Assembly (NCBI RefSeq): GCF_037975245.1
Contig: NC_092574.1
Coordinates: 4,394,713 to 4,458,712 of the forward strand
Direction: 5' to 3'
Length of the DNA: 64,000 nt
Source of the DNA: Apostichopus japonicus
Lineage: Eukaryota > Echinodermata > Holothuroidea > Aspidochirotida > Stichopodidae
In this document: piece by piece, positions 10,843 through 22,430 of the stretch
How the letters are laid out: every line of letters begins with the position of its first letter
Position numbering within the stretch: position 1 is the stretch's first letter
Program-made: the position numbers and the translations under genes
Notes under the pieces: generated by a model
Database searches by the model: none
The model's input: the letters and a program-made list of their open reading frames with translations, nothing else
What the model was told of the DNA's origin: nothing

Positions 10843-13800
10843 GGTAAGAATTTATTAACGAAGCATTTAAAAACAAAATCCAGTCCATTTTGTGCATGTG
10901 TTGTTGGAATTCGCGGAACACCCTAAACCGTATTGTGCGTTGTGTTACGGTAACTTACAACCCATATGTAGAGTGTGTAGTACTAGTAGGGTTGGTTGCA
11001 TACTGAAAGTTTGGCTCGGGGATGTAAGTTGCATTATGCAGCCATGCTAGGTAGGCATATGTGTTGTTTCATACTCATTATTACTTGGCTAGTACTTTGG
11101 CCTAGAGTTTTGCAAATCAATTTTCTGAAACAAAAGAATGTTTCATGATACATGGAAGGTGTAAAATCACAACAAATGTAACCATAACTGTACATTGTAT
11201 GCCTGCTTGATATTGTGGACATCATGGCCAACATTAATACATTTTGAACTTTCATAAATTTTTTCCCAGGCAGTACAGATACATAGCCTATGGTCAACAG
11301 TTTCAATGATACTTGGGGTTCCTAGCAAGACACGTCAGGGTTGTGCTACCATCATGTGCAGTCCAAAGGATCAGAAGTGATTTTCCAGCCAATGGTCATT
11401 ACACTTGATTCAAGTTGACAGGAGAAAACTCATTGTATAGGAAGCCTTGGTTGAGAAATTCCTCCAGAAACACCTTTTCTAAACTACGATTGTGTTGGAT
11501 TATCAATCCGTCAGGGTTCCCTCAGTGTTGATATATTGAAATTCAAGACTTTTAATTCAGGATGAAAAGGTTATTTTCCATACCCAACATCAACAATGAA
11601 AGAAAAGGCATGTTTTGAAGCATTTGGACACAAGTATTGGCGTGACCGTGATGTCATATAATATGTGCATAAGGGAACGGGCATTGACCTTTTAAGGGGC
11701 ATTTACCTCCCAGACGTTTGATTCGTACCTTTAATCTGGAAGCCAAAATATCCATATCACCAATGATATTTGACAGAAAAGTCATAATAAAGACCAATGG
11801 AGGCAGCAGAACTCTTGAATGTTTAGACTTTGTTTCTTCAGCAGCAGTTGGTTTGTTTTGTAGTCTTTCTTCAAAAACTCAGCTGTACACACTGTTAATG
11901 GCCTTCGATTGTTTTAATGCGTGTGATGCTGTGTTTCACATTGCCCATCAGTGTTGTACGTGTCGTCGTGCTTGTGTAACATTTTTGCATGTGAGTTACT
12001 TCGTGCAGTGTTTCTTGGTTTAAATAACCCTTTATTGTATTTGCTTCTGGATTATTCTAATTAATTTGTCATAACAACGATTGATAGCGATGGACATGCA
12101 ACTGCTTTGTAGGCTTAAAGCCAAAAAATTCATGTAAGTTGTTTTCTTTTAACCTCCTTTGCTGTCACAAATTACATTAGTGTAATTTAAGAATGATAAT
12201 GTTTATGGAAAGTACAGTTTTACTTTTATGTCATATAATACAATGATTGTTGTTAATGTTAGTTCAGATTGTCCAGAATGACTGTCTAGAACTGATATTG
12301 AATAAATTTTGTTCAATGATTTAACACTTGAACTATGTGGTGTGAATTTTTGGCTCTGTGACTTTAAAATAAATCGCTTTGAGATTTAATTAAATACCCT
12401 TTGGAATAAAATCTTTTTACCTACCTATTTTGACCCATCCCCATTACCCCCACTCCCTCCACAACATAAAAAATGGTTTTCCTGGAATAGGAATATTTTA
12501 TTATTGCTATAACTAACTGATCCAGCATATTCCAGAAATAAATTGGGGCACTGAGATTTGTTCACAAGAAGATGTAACCCATCGCTTCTGAAGCTAACCT
12601 CATAGCTTATTAGTATACAATAGAGCAATGAAGGGGGTGTTAATTTAGATGATTACAGTAAAATCTCTTCGTCTATTGCGACTTCAGTGTAGTAACGCTA
12701 ATACTATAGTACTACTAGTGCTCGGCGCGCTACCTCCTAAGGATCGCCACTTGCCCCATTGGAGGTTTCCTGTTCCCCGATCTGGTCTTCAGAGTAGTTT
12801 TTTGTGGATTACTTGACAGAAGAATGACTCTTTTATGTCGAACCGTTAAAGTCCATTTGTTTTATTTCATAACAAAAAGGAGGGATCGTAGTATGCTTCC
12901 GTGATGTGTTCGCTTCATTCGGAGCTGCATACTGGCTAGGCCCAGTGAAATCGGCGCTGGTGTTGTGCACTAACTTGGTCATAATCGCCGTGTTTTTTTC
13001 GTCCTTCAGCCATGGATGAAGGCTTATTGCATGGGTAATGATATTATGCAGCCCCCAACAACACCACGGACCGGCATTTCTCTCGGATAGTTTACAACAG
13101 TTGTAAAACAAACTTGAAATTTCTAACGATATATCGTAATACAGTGGTTGTTCTCTCAGTGTAAATGTGCGTGTACTGTATATGGAACGGTATGATCGTC
13201 GCGCATCCGATACATGCCTGGGCTTTGCACGTGTGTTCCTAACATGACGTCATCATTGTCTTGTTGTGAAATCGCATTCTCAGATATCTATTTTCGGATG
13301 CGAATATTAAAACGTTAATTACTAATTAGTCCTTGAGGTTTTCAAGGTGTTGAGGATAGTTTTGAACATAGATTTTCTCATAGATTCAGAGGAAGTTACT
13401 CTCGATGAGTTGGATTTTTCGTGTCATGGCCTCTTTAACGTATAGGTAGCTAAACGGGAGATTGGTTCATATTATTACCCTGTGATTACTATCCTTGGTA
13501 CAGGAATTAGTTTTACCCGGGAATCTGTGGTCAAAGGAGAAAGAGCAAGCGGTTGAGACCAATATTTCAATATTAAGGTTCCCCCACCTTCACTGCGGTT
13601 ACCAGCACCTGTAAACTGTAAATTATCACGCATTGTTAGGTCACATACAGTAAAACGTCAATTGAAATGCAGGGGTTAAACTGTTTTACCTCCTACCCAT
13701 GCATATATACACTGCTTGCTTGTCAAAGCAACAAACGTCACGGTACGTCGATATATGCATGTCAAAAGTACGTAATGTAATTTTTGTAGTGCGCGTGCGT

Positions 13801-14057
13801 GCTACAATATTGACATTACCGGCCAAGTGAAACGTTACCTACATGACTCTGCACATTTTCAGTTTCAGAGGCTAGCTGCGTAGCCAACTTATACTCTGAG
13901 CCTGTCACGGCGCTCACAAACGCCCTCACTTTGTAGATACCTACATGGGTATACTCCGTGGTGTTTTGTCCCGCCCCAAAAATAACACCATGAACAACAG
14001 AAAAGTTCTTCCTAATACTACAAGCACTTCATGCACGCGCACTACAATATACTGCGT

Positions 14058-14071
14058 ATTTGCATGCAAAT
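14058..14071. promoter_or_regulatory. Palindromic octamer-type site
   Basis: ATTTGCATGCAAAT is a perfect 14 bp palindrome formed by two overlapping, opposed ATTTGCAT octamers, the consensus for POU-domain (Oct) proteins. Palindromic octamer elements can bind POU dimers. There is no gene close enough to assign a target, so this is a motif observation only. Confidence 0.35.
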
Positions 14072-15987
14072 GCAGTTCTAGTTATTTTTGCTTTTGCTTT
14101 GGACCGCACCGCGAGATCTGTCGTTGCAACCGAGCAGAAAAGCCCGCTTAAGTAGGACGCATATCTTCCGTTCAATGTGCACTGTATGTGTACTGTATGG
14201 GGAATATGTTCGATTGCATGTTTCTATAATTAGTAAATTATGAACATGCTTCTTTCGCGACATTTCGATGGGCAGTTGCGCAACAGACGTTAGTTTGTAG
14301 GCTATTACTATTTCAGACTATAGCCAGCATAGAAAATTAAAAACTTGCGCACTCGCAAGGGCTTATGGAGGAATCAGTTTGAATTTAACGTCATGTTCTT
14401 TTAGCCTATATAGGTCAACGTTCAACCCTTTTCGATGTTTGAAAACATTAATACAGTTCATTATAGTCAAGCCTCATTTTCATAACTATGAAGAAAGATA
14501 AACGAAATTACCAAAAGAGGAAGGAATCTCCTTGGTTTATTATAAGTATGGGGAGGGCGGGGAAAGTGATGTACAGTTTCTGGTTCAGAGACATGTTGAG
14601 AACCGGATCAAGAACTTGACCTTCGAATTGAACAGACAAGGTTGTCATCTCGAAGTCCTGGACAAATTCACAGGAATTTGTCCGAAGAGACAAAAATATC
14701 TTGATTAGTGGATCATCTGTTTTAACTCAAACATTTACATTCCGTATAGCCTACATATAGACATAATTATCACGTTAAATTACCGTTAATTCACGGGCTT
14801 CATTCTAATTAACACATCTCTGCTTGGATATATACAGACAGCCGGAAGCGCTTACATGTACGATAATTACCTCATGCATCGCAAGACGTTGTATAGGAAA
14901 AGGCGGGGAAAACATAAAGGCTACTACAATGACATCGTATAGCGTATACGTCGTCGTAGCAACAAAGCTGGAAATGCATATTTCTCTTTAATTTAATTAC
15001 ATAGGTTTTATCAATGAAAAGTTGCATTTTCAGCCTAGTCAAGTTATAAGCCAGCCATATAAGCGAATATTCTGATAGTATCGCAATTTCAATCATATAT
15101 GTAAATCGAGAGCAACATATACTGCAATGACGGAACCATCAAACCCCCCATGATAAATTAACCATGATTGATTTGTCGTACAAACATCGAGAGACGGTGT
15201 TATATTAATTATAGATGTACAGTAGTAATGTTCAGGTATATATCACTTCACAATTAGAGTATAGTCATGTAGTATAGTCCGCCTGAGAGGTTAACCATTG
15301 TCGGAAAATAACCCAAAAGTGACCTATACTGTATTGTTGTTTTATTTGGCATTTTCTGAGTCATCACCATTCTTTTTGATGCTTTTTGATGTTGAAGAGG
15401 ATGAAATAAACTACTGATGGTCTCAAAATCTTAAAAAGTGATTGAAGGTATTTTAGAAAATCTGGAGTGAAACAAGAAGATTCCGCAGCGAGAGCTGGCA
15501 GATGAGTTGAGGAGCATTAGGCTAAACTTTGAGCTCTTCTAGCTCACACTCGGTCATCGTGGCAAAAGTTGAATGTGTTGTGTTATAGCCCGAGCCATCA
15601 GCTTTCATATGGAGGGTAGGACCTTGTCAGTTGAAAACTGCTATCTATGCTCCAATCGGCCTTGGAAAGTGACGAGTTTAGTGTGTAAGTCAATTAATTG
15701 TTGTGTATCTGTTTTCTGCATAACCCATTCAAACCTTACCACCACCACCGACGCCACCTTCACCAAATCCACTGCACCATCACCCCTATCATTAATACCC
15801 CACCTCCCCCCCCCCCTTCCCAATGACCAGCCTGGCATAAAGGCATCAGCACTTAACTTACATATACTGTCACTGAAAGGGAAGCTTATTCTTTATAAAT
15901 AAATATGAATCTGCAGTCGTTCCTTTTGTCCGACTAAATTAGATTATGTAAACCTTGCTTTCAACATTTAAAATGCAAAAAAATCTG

Positions 15988-16003
15988 CTCTCTCTCTCTC
16001 TCT
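15988..16003. repeat. (TC)n microsatellite
   Basis: An uninterrupted run of alternating C and T. Confidence 0.8.
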
Positions 16004-16616
16004 ATTTGTACTGTTACACGGGCTTACAAAATAGACATTACGTACCCGTTCATTCCCATAGAGAGTTAAATAGTGGCAAAAAATATAAACAGTAATACAT
16101 AACTTAATAAATTAATAAATGGTCTGCATGTGATGGAGTTTTGGGAGATGTAATTTATAAATACCTGCGGGATGCTGTCGCCGTCAACTTGTCAAATATG
16201 TTTACTTGCCATTTGTATTGTCATCTTACGCGTTATTTGTATAATATCCACACACACGTGTTCCGGGAAGTATTTTCGTTGATGGAGTGAAATGTGAAAT
16301 TAGGAACTAAATAAATTATCTCGGCAAAGAAAGCTCGAAAGAATGAAATTCAAGAACTTGTAAGCACCATAACCGAGGAATAAGCTGACCTTTTTTGGCG
16401 GTCATGGACACGTGATTCTTAGTCACGTTTCCCTTTATAGGATAGTTAAGATTGTTTGTAAAAATGAGCAGAGTAATTGAAGAAAGATGAAAGATGAAAG
16501 AGAAGACTATATGCCTATAAATAAAAGAAAAGATTCGTTCGGAAAAAATTTTGGGGATTTGTTTGGCGATTTATGAAAGCCTCTGGGCGATTTGCATAAT
16601 TTTGAGGTTGGTTCGA

Positions 16617-16649
16617 CCATGGAGGTAAAAACAGATTTTACCTCCATGG
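16617..16649. repeat. Short hairpin, 14 bp perfect arms
   Basis: The arms ccatggaggtaaaa (16617-16630) and ttttacctccatgg (16636-16649) are exact reverse complements around a 5 base loop (acaga). Flanking gttcga / ttcgac bases extend the pairing imperfectly. It may be a miniature inverted-repeat remnant. Confidence 0.7.
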
Positions 16650-16999
16650 TTCGACTAAATAATAACCTTCAGCAACCTAATGTATACATAGGCCTAGCTG
16701 TGATGTAACGAGATATTCGCGGCTCAATGAGAGAAGGGCCATTTCGGGGGAAATACCTAACAGATGTGATCAATTACAATGCGACCACTCTATTCGGAGT
16801 TTGTCGAAATGTATTAATGAGGCTTTATGTGACGTGTACGTCAATTCACGACAAGTTATAAAGGTAATCGAGTCTTGCACTCAACGCAAGCTTGTGATTG
16901 ACGAAATTATTCAACAAAATAAACATTATAAAACATCAAATAATTACGGCTTCCTTTTGATTCATGTTCTTATTATATCAAGTCGTTTTCATCCGAGGT

Positions 17000-17042
17000 G
17001 TTTGTTGTTGTTGTTTTTCCTGTTGTTGTTGTTGTTGTTATT
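17000..17042. repeat. (GTT)n trinucleotide repeat
   Basis: Repeated gtt units, interrupted once by a T-rich patch and 'cctg'. The complement strand reads CAA. Confidence 0.75.
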
Positions 17043-18707
17043 GACTTGAATTAATGTACATTAATCAATTAATCAATTATCGCGATTAACGCGAGAGCGG
17101 TGACCAATGAGAGGTTCAAATAAAACTGAGGATTAATTAGCGACTTATACAGTATCTCCTATCTAACTGAATTGATCTTCTTCTTTACAACAGTAGAAAT
17201 GTTGATCGGACAGTCTGCGTATAAGAGTACAAAGTGGACTTAGTTCACCATAGTATGAGTATGAGTATGCTAGGTCGAATGTGTGTAAGTTTGTACTATA
17301 ATTCGTAGGAGTACAAATCCAAGAATTAGACTACAGACTGACTATACAAACCTGGTGTCTAGTAGAGGCATTTATGTCACTAATGTGTGACATATACCAT
17401 ACATTACAACGGACAACACGAGCCAAGTACGAGTCATGCCTCTTCTTGTTTTTGTTTTATATCTTTCTTTAATGAACCAGGCTCGCCGTATTTATTTATT
17501 TCTAAATTTCAAGTATATAAAGTCTTCTCTTTTTTTCCAAAAAAAAAAGGTTCAATATTTTCAGTCGATATTATTTTCAAGTAAAAGAAGTTTTGCAAAT
17601 ATGACTATAACCTCCCAATCAACTCAGATTCCTTGAATTTTTATCGACCTACGGTTTTAAGTTCTTTATTATGATATAATCTTAATCGATTGTGGTTGCC
17701 CCCATACTAAGCAAACACAGCAGACGATGCAAGAGCACGTTGCCATGTTGATATACTAGACAACAACTTTGTATACCTATCACTGATTTAATATATTTAA
17801 GGTTGCTCACACACACATCTCGACACCTGCAGAGCCCACTTTTTCAAGTGTTTATCCATTCGGCTTTATGAGCCCCAATTTTTCCAGGAATGATTTTGTA
17901 TGATTTGCATAATAAAATTGAGGATATTTTTTTCCCCATCTAATATCGGAAAACTTAAGGAAAGGTTAGGTAGTGAGTATACTATCTTATAGAAGATATT
18001 ATGTTTTTCTAAGTTGTCATGGAGATGGTAAAAGCGGTCGACGCGCTCTCTCGCTTACCCGAAGCTGCATATGACGTGTAATCGCCTACTGAGACACTTA
18101 TCGAGGACAGACAAGACAGATGCATTTATGTTGCTATGGTAACGTCCTGTGATTGATACACTACGAAAACCATTCAATACATTAAAGGAGAAATAAACCC
18201 TTAGCTTTTTTTTGCATCCATTCTTACGTTTTGACAGATGGTCTTTCCAGTAAAAAAAAAAATAGAAAGGCATAAAAATCCCTTCTTTGAGATGAAAAAA
18301 AACATTTGAATGTAGTTCATGTGTCGCGCCATTTTGTTTGAATTGAGCCAGTTCCCGGATGTACCGTGACGGAAGCGAGCCACTTGGCGTATTTCAAGAA
18401 AAAAATAATTAATCCCTATAATAATTAGAATTGTACTTTCAACAACAGTATTGAATAAAATATCGATCAAATAATATGTTTTGTCTTTATTGATCAGTAA
18501 AAAATACTTAAAAAGTGCATACAATTTATTATTGTAACGAGTATCAGTGGAAATATAAATTTTGGGATCTTTTCAACGATTTGGTTTTACCGTGTTTAGA
18601 TTGCTTTCAGCGCATACTCAGTCCTAGCGATAGCGTTACTTCTATCCATCATTGCACTCCAAAAGTTAAATTATTTACTGTCGAGAACATATCTTGAAAA
18701 AAAGAAA

Positions 18708-18989
18708 ATGGAAGCCTTTGGATTGGAATCGTATCTTTTCGAATCAGAATATCCAGAGGAAGAACTGAGACATCGAGAGGAGAAGTTGTGCAAAGAAACA
18801 CAGTCCGCGACTGTTGGTGATGTTGGCTCGAATTCCGTTGCTGATACGAGTACCAGTTCCGCGAGCCATTGCAAAGAATGGAGTCTGTGTGGCTCTGTTC
18901 ACCCGATACTCATAGCTAGTACAGTAACTACTGTTCATGTTCCACCACCGTGCATCAGTAACTACTGTGCTGTGTTCGTAACACGGTAA
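18708..18989 (+). CDS. Candidate first exon, P2X7-like N-terminal type
   Basis: An ATG at 18708 opens a 93-codon frame. It begins MEAFGLESYLFESEYPEEEL, continues acidic and Ser-rich, and reaches HCKEWSLCGSVHPI. In marine-invertebrate P2X7-like (ballast-domain-only) proteins a short 'Y-x-FEPE' lead, an acidic stretch and a 'W-C-x-CG-x-C-x-PM' motif come in this order, and this frame looks like a degenerate version. The second and third expected cysteines are not in place and the frame runs on without a clear donor, so it may be a decayed exon or a chance match. It lies about 8 kb from a similar candidate at 10569 on the same strand. Confidence 0.28.
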   Translation: MEAFGLESYLFESEYPEEELRHREEKLCKETQSATVGDVGSNSVADTSTSSASHCKEWSLCGSVHPILIASTVTTVHVPPPCISNYCAVFVTR

Positions 18990-20023
18990 CATGTGTTACA
19001 GGTGGCACAGTAACTACTGCAAAGCTGTTACACGTTGAACTACGAGCCCGAAAGCTGAAAATGCGCGGCGGCTGGGTAACGAAGACTACTCCCTAGCCGT
19101 TCGGACTACGGAGTGCATTGTCGGCTCTGGCACAACACGTAGCCGACACACTGCGGCAGCGGTTATTTTAAACTGCATACGAGATTCAGAAGGTATCTTA
19201 ACTTTTCTCCAATCGTTTTGGTAAATCCATTTAATTGAAACCTTCTTCACGGACTGGTGAGTGTGTGCAAGTCTCAAATAGATACAAAACAGATTCACTT
19301 CTAAATTAGGCCTAGCCTAGTAACAGTAATACAATAGTTTTCCAGCATAATGACTCGGCAGGTACTACTACTACTACTAGGCTAGTACAGTATACCCGTT
19401 TGTTTTTGCAAATGCTGGAGTGTTTGATGGCCAGAATTTAACACAAGACCCACTATGTTATTAAAGTCGTACAGCCTCTATGCCAGGTACCTTTACCATA
19501 ACAAAAGTAAACTTTAGAAGTATTTAACCCGAATCTTGATCTAGTGCTATTCCGCCATAGCCTAGGTACATGCTGCCATACATTTCCGCCATAGGATTCG
19601 AGCATTTCCACCATGGCACTGCCTAGGGCGGAAACGTACATTTTAGGAAGTACTTTACCCTGGTGTACAGGAATGTACCTTGGTCTTGGTGTGGTACTGC
19701 AGTCCTTCGACTTTTGCTAATGGTGCTAGCTGCTGACTTTCCAGCATGATCGAACTTGAAGGAGGCGGTGTTTCCGGTGAAACCTACTTTAAATCGCATG
19801 GAAGGAGAGGTACACCGTCTTCAAATGTTCAATGGTTGGTTGAAGTAATTGAATTAAAATAAAAATTGACAGATTCTAGAAGACCTATTTGGGGACATAA
19901 TTCTGGGAATTTCTTGTTCCCTAGCCCATCTTTACCCCATCCTAACAATCCATTCCTTGTTATTCCTAGCCTACATACTAACGTTACCCCTAACCACAGT
20001 TATGTAGGCCTACTCTTAGTCTT

Positions 20024-20097
20024 ACCGCCATCATAGAAAAGTGCTTTACCGCCATGGTGCTATGATGGCGGAAAGGTATGCACTTTTCTAAGTGGTA
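20024..20097. repeat. Imperfect inverted repeat with 'accgccat' cores
   Basis: The left arm (cttaccgccatcatagaaaagtgc, with a second tttaccgccat) pairs imperfectly with the right arm (atgatggcggaaaggtatgc, then acttttctaagtggtaag). The same 'ccgccat' words recur at 19551-19625, suggesting two related fold-back elements about 450 bp apart. Confidence 0.55.
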
Positions 20098-21869
20098 AGT
20101 ACCCCTTTTGACCCTAATTCCTAAAGGGTGTGTAGTTGAAGAAACCATCTATATTTTTGTGACATTTATGTTAGGCCTAAACGGTCACTAAACTGACAGA
20201 CAGGCCTACAGTATGTACGAGAAGGTGAATCACTTTTAAGCAATGTAGCACCAAATTGTCGGTCCTTGCCCTTAAGTCTCGGCAAAAACAGGTACTTGAT
20301 GCAATCGTTAATACCTTGTCACTGCAAAGTATAACCTTTTGGTTTGAGCTGAGCTGTAAACTATATATACTAAATGCATGAGAAACAACTATGGAACACT
20401 CGTATGTAATTTGCAGGGGTAAAATTGAATGCAATTACGGCAGAGGAAATAGGATTTTTTTCTTTTGAGTTTGGTGCTAGATTGACGAGGAGCTTTTCTC
20501 CTTCTCGCATAGGCATAAATATATTAACAGCTACCCTGGAAATTGTATAATGCTAGGAAACAAAAATGGCCACTATTTGTGATAAACCTAACTGAAAGCC
20601 TGTCAAAGACATTAAAGGTGTGTCCTACATAGCGCTGTTTTCTTTTTTTGCAAATGCCAATAATTCAGTCAAGGTGGTGCAGTTTTCAACACAAGTATTG
20701 CTGTGTACGGTGTTTAATTCTTTGTACATTATCTAGTCTAATATTATTTAGTCTAACTTGCTAAGTCTAAGATAGGTCTTCTGTGCATTGGAAGATGAAA
20801 TTTGCCCCTTAAGAAATGTCTGCTCTAGCTAGTTTTCAAAGGGGTGATAATTCTTCAGCTTATCAATCTGTATGCAACTAATTGAATGTCACTGCTAATT
20901 TGTTTACAGTATGTGTGATTATCACATTTGGTGATTACATGTAGTTGCTGGTAACCAGACAGTTGAAAAACCAAATCTGTTAGCCAGTGGGTGTGCACAT
21001 ACCCTGCATGGAGAGTCATGTGACATATCCCATGGCGGCACAGTTGTTATTTCCCAATATCCGACGGTGCAGTAATTGTAATGTACTTCAGTACAGTATA
21101 GGCCCACAAGAAGGGTAGTGTAGAAATGACATTTCAGTGTGACATTGGTCCACGTACAACTATAGTGCCAAGCTTCTTTTCATAAACAGTTTGTTCCCTG
21201 CTGCTGTGTGATATTAGGCTTAGGTCAATGCTCTTCTATTACCACTATCTGAAAAATCTAACTGTTCCATGTTTGTCATGGCATCCTAGCTAGCAGTACT
21301 TAGTTGGACAATGTAAGCTTTCCACCAATGGAAGACACCTGAGTAGTCTTATAATATTCAACAATAGTTTAGGTAGTATATTAGGCTAGATGTTCATAAT
21401 TGCTAGGGAACAGCATGTTGTCTGCTGTGGAAACCTGCCTGCATACATCATTACGTATGGATTTCACAAAGGGCATCATTTGAATATCTATTTTAGATCA
21501 TTTCCACACTAAAATCTCTCTTTTTATAAAATATTACACTTTCTAAATTGTTGAATAAATTTTATTTGATAACTGATGTGCTTTTATTTGCACCATGGAT
21601 CTTTTATCCATCCAGTTTGATAAACAAGACAAATGTATCACGTGGTCTCACAACTCAAGACTATTCAGAGACAGCTCACCAGTGTGGATATTGCAAGGAT
21701 ATTGCCCAGGAATTTATAGGCACAGAGCAGGGCAGATCATGTTCCACATACCACTATATATATAGGATTAAACTGTTGAAATCTATGTTTTTAGTTTAAT
21801 TAGTTAAAGGGCAGATGGCATTAATTTCAGGTAGTCAAGTTCTATTAGCATCTGACAAGAAGTGAAGCT

Positions 21870-22040
21870 TGGAGAAATCACATATGCGATATGAAGTGTA
21901 CCACCCAATTGAGTACCAGATGCCTATTATTTTTTGAGCTGTAGTGAAGATCAGAGATCATTTGGGTCAACAGTGGTTAAATTGTGAAAACATTGTAAAC
22001 ATGATACCTCAAGGGAAGATTTGACAAATCGCTAATTAGT
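21870..22040 (+). repeat. Dispersed repeat copy B
   Basis: This copy shares 'gatcagagatcatttgggtc', 'attgtgaaaacattgtaaac' and 'atgatacctcaagggaag' with the copy at 6168-6480, in the same order. Confidence 0.6.
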
Positions 22041-22430
22041 GTACATAACCATTGCATCATGCATAGAAATTATATCTTTTATATCTTGAAACTTTACCTA
22101 GGAAACATTGTAGTTAAATGACTCACATATTTTCACAGCTGTTATATTGTGCAACAGAGGAGAAGCTTTCTCACATCAAATTTGTATAGAAAGTCGTGCT
22201 TACTCACCACTTCGATAAAATGTTACGTTGGTTACTCAGCATCCCTCTGAACCTAGAAGTGACTCTCTAAAGCTCTAAAATAATGCCTGTGTTTTTTGCC
22301 AAATTACAATAAGTCATTCAAGCTTGCATGTGGCAATATAACCAAAGAAAAGTAAAACCAACTGCCAGACATGTACAGGATTGTAAAAAAAGATGTAAAA
22401 ATACTTGTCATCATCTTTTCACAGAGTATC

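Larger units (their letters stand above)
10843..18707. other. Long non-coding stretch
   Basis: Across this 7.9 kb I find no exon I can support. It holds a CRE octamer (13245-13252), a palindromic octamer site (14058-14071), a short TC repeat (15988-16003), a C-rich run near 15805-15818, a hairpin (16617-16649) and a GTT/CAA repeat near 17000-17042. Short open frames, for example 12833-13111 minus, have no recognisable domain and no supporting splice pattern. Confidence 0.4.
18990..22424. other. Non-coding stretch upstream of the KDZ gene
   Basis: No exon is supported. It holds an (ACT)n run near 19363-19378, inverted-repeat sequence around 'accgccat' words (19545-19640 and 20024-20097) and a dispersed repeat copy (about 21870-22040). 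The right edge is an acceptor-like tcttttcacag ending at 22424, so the promoter of the KDZ gene probably lies in here with a 5' untranslated exon I cannot place. Confidence 0.4.

Noticed and set aside
12833-13111. 92-codon minus-strand open frame (starts MFYNCCKLSERN)
   Set aside because: No recognisable domain, no supporting splice context, and length within chance expectation for this base composition.
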